Assembly: GCA_002309955.1 (NCBI GenBank)
Contig: DBXQ01000122.1
Coordinates: 2,299-26,659, forward strand
Direction of reading: 5' to 3'
DNA: 24,361 nucleotides
Source: Bacteroidales bacterium UBA1208
GTDB taxonomy: Bacteria; Bacteroidota; Bacteroidia; Bacteroidales; P3
Under the pieces are notes generated by a model that did no database searches, had not been told where the DNA came from, and saw nothing but the letters and a program-made list of their open reading frames with translations. Made by a program: the position numbers and the translations under genes. Of the stretch, positions 21,555-24,361 are shown one piece after another. The stretch's first letter is position 1; each line of letters begins with the position of its first letter.

Positions 21555-22420
21555 ATGGTTAAACTTAACATTAAACCACCAAGAGTCAATGTTAACACCA
21601 AAAGTGGCGGATTCTGGAAACAATTAGGAATGATTATCATTGGTACCACCATTTCGTTGGTGTTCACGCTGGTGGCGGCTAAGGTGACTGAAAATATCCA
21701 GCGTGCCAAGGACCGCCGTATGTCGGCGATGATGGTGATGAGCAATATCGAGCGATTTGCCCGAAACTTGGAAGACATTGCAAATTATATGGCTCCCAAC
21801 GACAGCGTGGCCGCGTGGCTGCTCAGCAAGGACATAGAAAAGCTGGAATTAATGCCGAAGAGGACTTGGATAACCTGCTGGGTAAATCTATTAACATGAT
21901 ATATCTGACCTATGACAAGTCGGCTGAGAATATTTTCTCAAACAACATGAAGACGTGGAAGAACATGGGTAATGTGCAGTTTATTGACCGTGTGGGGGAA
22001 TGCTTCTCTGCCATGAATAAAGTGGAGGAGCGCTGGAACAATTGGGTGGCCGAAACCGAGAGCAATATACGCATCATCAGGGATCACCCGGAGAATTACG
22101 AGGGCAGCACTATAGCCATCAAAAGCCTCCGCTCTGAGAAAGTGCGCCATACATTGAAAGGCATCCACTATTGGCGGGCTTGGCTCTACTATATGGCAGC
22201 CACCATGCGTTATCACAATCAGGGTAATATGGCAGCTATTGGCATTCCGGAAGAGGAGGTCATGGCTTACACCAATGCCCGCGAGGCAGGTGATGAAAAC
22301 CTTAATGACGCTCCCAACTTCGGCGAATACTACAATGGTCCGTTTGACCCGGACAGCCTTACGACATTCGGCGAATATGACTCCCGCCTTGAGGAATTGG
22401 AAACTGGGAGTAGCCACTAA
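21555..22420 (+). pseudogene. Frameshifted membrane-anchored protein
   Basis: Two overlapping frames together make one protein of about 288 aa. The first, from the ATG at 21555, has a transmembrane helix (LGMIIIGTTISLVFTLVAA, about 25-43) followed by helical VTENIQRAKDRRMSAMMVMSNIERFARNLEDI and runs to SKDIEKLE. The second frame then takes over near 21835-21850 (INAEEDLDNLLGKSINMIYL) and continues to a stop at 22420 after a soluble helical domain. The shift has the direction of a one-base deletion. No classical slippery heptamer is visible, though an AAAAG run lies at the join. It may be a decayed gene or a sequencing error. The family is not recognised. Confidence 0.6.
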
Positions 22421-22443
22421 TCTATAAAGAGGAAGTGCGGCGG

Positions 22444-22675
22444 ATGACAGGAAAGACGAAAGTCTATGATGCTGTTGTAAGGGGAGTGGATACGACTTCC
22501 CTAAATAGGGTAACGTACGATGGGTCGAGCGCGTGAAGAACTGCTATGTGGTGAACATCCGCTATGCCCCAAGCAACGACCCCGCTTTGTTTGGCAATGG
22601 CGACGATATGGATGCAACTCTCATTATCAATAAGACGGGAAGTTTAGTGAATTTTATAATAAACAGAAATATATG
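22444..22675 (+). pseudogene. Fragment of a degraded gene
   Basis: A frame from the ATG at 22444 encodes KVYDAVVRGVDTTSLNRVTYDG and stops after 30 codons. A different frame then encodes RWVERVKNCYVVNIRYAPSN and continues through DDMDATLIINKTG to a stop overlapping the nitroreductase start. The two pieces read naturally as one protein broken by a frameshift near 22520. No upstream part is present. The family is not recognised. Confidence 0.4.
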
Positions 22676-23341
22676 ACATTACACGAAGCAATCGTCGCAC
22701 GGCATTCGGTGCGGCAGTATCAGGAGAAACCTCTTGAGGATAGTATTATTAACCGTCTCAATGAGGAAATTGCCATTTGTAACCAAGAAGGCAAGTTGCA
22801 CATCCAATTGGTGGCGAACGAACCGAAGGCTTTCGCAGGTGGGTTGGCAAAGTATGGCAAATTCAGCGGGGTGAGCAACTATCTCGCCATGATTGGATCC
22901 AAAGGTGCAGACGAGGCCATCGGCTACTATGGCGAGCGGCTGGTGCTGTTGGCTCAGACACTGGGGTTGAATAGTTGCTGGGTGGGGTTGTCGTTTCGCA
23001 AACAGCCCGACCAGTATCAGATTGCCAACGGAGAGAAGTTGCACTGCGTCATCGCCCTCGGCTATGGTGCCAACCAAGGCGTGCAGCACCTCATGCGACC
23101 AATGGAGCAGTTTGTGAAAGTAAATGGGACGATGCCGGAATGGTTTAAGCGTGGCATGGAAGCTGTTTTGCTGGCACCCACGGCAGTCCATCAGCAGAAG
23201 TTCGAGTTCGAACTGGTGGACGACCACACAGTCTGCGCCCGTGCTCGTTTCACGTTGGTTGGCTATGGCAAGATGGATCTCGGCATTGTCAAGTACCACT
23301 TTGAGGTTGGTGCAGGTCATGAGAATTTCAGCTGGCTGTGA
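22673..23341 (+). CDS. Nitroreductase family protein (TM1586-like)
   Basis: This 222-aa FMN-dependent oxidoreductase is of the nitroreductase superfamily. The N-terminus LHEAIVARHSVRQYQEKPLED (3-23) holds the classic R-x-S-x-R-x-[FY] flavin-phosphate binding motif. The segment GYYGERLVLLAQTLGLNSCWVGLSF (about 83-107) is the conserved helix and FMN-contact region. LHCVIALGYG and a C-terminal half with LLAPTAVHQQKFEF complete the fold in the arrangement of the TM1586-type subfamily, which fuses two half-domains. The natural substrate is unknown. The start overlaps the stop of the degraded fragment upstream. The next gene is 260 bp away and has its own promoter. Confidence 0.88.
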   Translation: MTLHEAIVARHSVRQYQEKPLEDSIINRLNEEIAICNQEGKLHIQLVANEPKAFAGGLAKYGKFSGVSNYLAMIGSKGADEAIGYYGERLVLLAQTLGLNSCWVGLSFRKQPDQYQIANGEKLHCVIALGYGANQGVQHLMRPMEQFVKVNGTMPEWFKRGMEAVLLAPTAVHQQKFEFELVDDHTVCARARFTLVGYGKMDLGIVKYHFEVGAGHENFSWL

Positions 23342-23578
23342 CCTCTTCACGCCATACCATCTTGAATCAAGTGCGCATTTTAGACTAACTCAAATACTTC
23401 ACGGTGTGGGTATTTTGACACTCTCCTATTTTTAGAGACCAGAGACCCATCTAACATCCTACCTCCGATGTTTTCCCCACCTGTTATCCGTTTCGTAAGT
23501 GGGAAATAACCCTATAGAAGTCACCATGATTTTAGTTAATCAGTTGCTATGCAATCACGTCAATTCAAGAAAAAATGC

Positions 23579-23586
23579 TATCTTTG
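23579..23586 (+). promoter_or_regulatory. -7 box for the SGNH hydrolase gene
   Basis: TATCTTTG followed by CAAAAAAAT matches TAnnTTTG, only 14 bp before the ATG at 23601. The very short leader fixes that ATG as the start, although the frame is open further upstream. Confidence 0.7.
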
Positions 23587-23600
23587 CAAAAAAATACACC

Positions 23601-24278
23601 ATGAAAAAAATCGCGTTTATCATCCTTATGCTTACTATGACATTTTCTGGTTTTTCACAAGACGATTGGTTTGGCTTTAACCGCTACGGAGCCGACAATG
23701 AACGTATCGTCAAGAGCGGTGTGTTTCCCGAGGTGGTGTTTATGGGGAACTCCATCACCGAAAACTGGGCTTTCTACCACCCCGGTTTTTTCAGCAGCCA
23801 CAATTATTGCGGCAGGGGCATTGGCGGACAGACTTCGGCACAGATGCTGATGCGCTTTACTGCTGACGTTATCGACCTTCACCCCAAAGCGGTGGCCATC
23901 ATGGCTGGCACTAACGATGTGGCACATAACATCTATTGGGTGGAGCCCGACAAGGTGGTTGACAACGTTGTGGCGATGTGCCTTTTAGCCCGAGCTAACG
24001 GTATCGTGCCCATCATCAGTTCCATCCCGCCTTGTGCCGCCTTCCGGTGGAATCCTGAGATAAAGAATGCCGCCCAGACCATCGTCGATATCAACAAGAA
24101 ACTGAGAGCCTACGCCGATGCCAACGGCATCGTGTATGTCGACTACCACACCGCCCTCGCCGACAAGCAGAACGGCTTTTTGAAGCAGTTGAGCGACGAC
24201 GGCTGCCACCCCAACCCCGATACCTATTTCATCATGGAGGAACTGGTACTAAAAGCGATAAGCGAGGCAGTGAAGTAG
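23601..24278 (+). CDS. Secreted SGNH/GDSL-family hydrolase
   Basis: This protein of 225 aa has a signal peptide (1-19, ending FSGFSQ). The four SGNH blocks are present: block I FMGNSITENW with nucleophile S51, block II GRGIGGQTS (71-79, Gly), block III MAGTNDVAH with N105, and block V DDGCHPN with D200 and H203. It is therefore a complete serine hydrolase, probably an esterase or carbohydrate acetylesterase acting in the periplasm or at the surface. The GNSIT version of the GDSL motif and short single-domain form resemble the GDSL-like lipase/acylhydrolase proteins common in gut Bacteroidales. The ATG at 23601 is preferred over upstream alternatives because of the promoter and signal peptide. 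Confidence 0.9.
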   Translation: MKKIAFIILMLTMTFSGFSQDDWFGFNRYGADNERIVKSGVFPEVVFMGNSITENWAFYHPGFFSSHNYCGRGIGGQTSAQMLMRFTADVIDLHPKAVAIMAGTNDVAHNIYWVEPDKVVDNVVAMCLLARANGIVPIISSIPPCAAFRWNPEIKNAAQTIVDINKKLRAYADANGIVYVDYHTALADKQNGFLKQLSDDGCHPNPDTYFIMEELVLKAISEAVK

Positions 24279-24281
24279 AGT

Positions 24282-24306
24282 CAGCGTTAATTTTGCTGTT
24301 TTTTTT
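24282..24306 (+). terminator. Weak intrinsic terminator
   Basis: CAGC (24282-24285) and GCTG (24295-24298) form a short stem with an AT-rich 9-nt loop followed by TTTTTTTT. It lies just after the SGNH hydrolase stop codon. The stem is short, so the call is tentative. Confidence 0.4.
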
Positions 24307-24341
24307 CATCACTCCAATTTATTTTCGTATTTTTATAAATT

Positions 24342-24361
24342 CACGTATAGTATTATACGTG
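24342..24361. repeat. Perfect palindrome at the window end
   Basis: CACGTATA-GTAT-TATACGTG is an 8-bp-arm hairpin ending exactly at the last base. It may be part of a longer feature cut off by the window. Confidence 0.45.

Noticed and set aside
22636..22655. Possible further REP relic coding KTGSL
   Set aside because: The sequence GACGGGAAGTTTAGTG has no palindromic second arm, so resemblance to TGSLPV is probably chance.

Overview
The window looks like a chromosomal segment of a Bacteroidales bacterium. It has repeated Bacteroidetes -7 promoter boxes (TAnnTTTG), no obvious Shine-Dalgarno sequences, a secreted protein with a type IX secretion C-terminal sorting domain, a PCMD-type domain, and a CreD / winged-helix / membrane-protein cluster of a kind seen in this phylum. 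The species cannot be named from the sequence. Most genes are fairly GC-rich. The stretch of about 9.0-12.2 kb, and parts of 4.4-5.9 kb, are clearly AT-rich and look like accessory DNA.

Layout. 0.2-4.3 kb (minus strand): a DUF4153 membrane protein, CreD, a winged-helix regulator and a membrane protein. The last three are linked by two copies of a 17-bp palindrome over their promoters. 4.5-5.9 kb: small membrane proteins, one with a decayed tandem paralogue. 5.9-9.0 kb (minus): vsr, a WYL-domain regulator, a HIRAN-domain protein and a 'GTDIH' protein. 9.35-11.5 kb (minus): a 712-aa nuclease-helicase (PD-(D/E)XK plus DUF2075). 11.63-11.96 kb (minus): a likely structured small RNA with promoter, long stem and terminator. 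12.25-14.9 kb (plus): a hypothetical protein, a MATE transporter and a hotdog thioesterase. 15.2-17.1 kb (minus): a metallophosphoesterase lipoprotein, an outer-membrane-like protein and a DUF4298 protein. 17.3-24.3 kb (plus): a type IX cargo protein, an 837-aa membrane-anchored protein of unknown function, two broken genes, a nitroreductase and a secreted SGNH hydrolase.

The most striking signal is a family of 17-bp REP-like palindromes (ACGGGCAGGGTGCCCGT and variants) that sit inside genes and are translated. A RAYT-type HUH transposase flanked by these palindromes lies in frame inside the WYL regulator, just after its RWYLVG strand, so the 542-codon frame stays open. The same palindrome encodes the C-terminus of the HIRAN protein. 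It is also amplified as eight 27-bp units, giving a GQGAR repeat, inside the 837-aa protein. Vsr carries a different in-frame low-complexity insertion.

Two promoters, those of the HIRAN operon and of a 198-codon-range membrane protein, share a GTACC-N7-GGTAC inverted repeat at the same distance from the -7 box. This suggests a small regulon, possibly controlled by the neighbouring WYL protein. All functional links are inferences from sequence alone; no searches were run.
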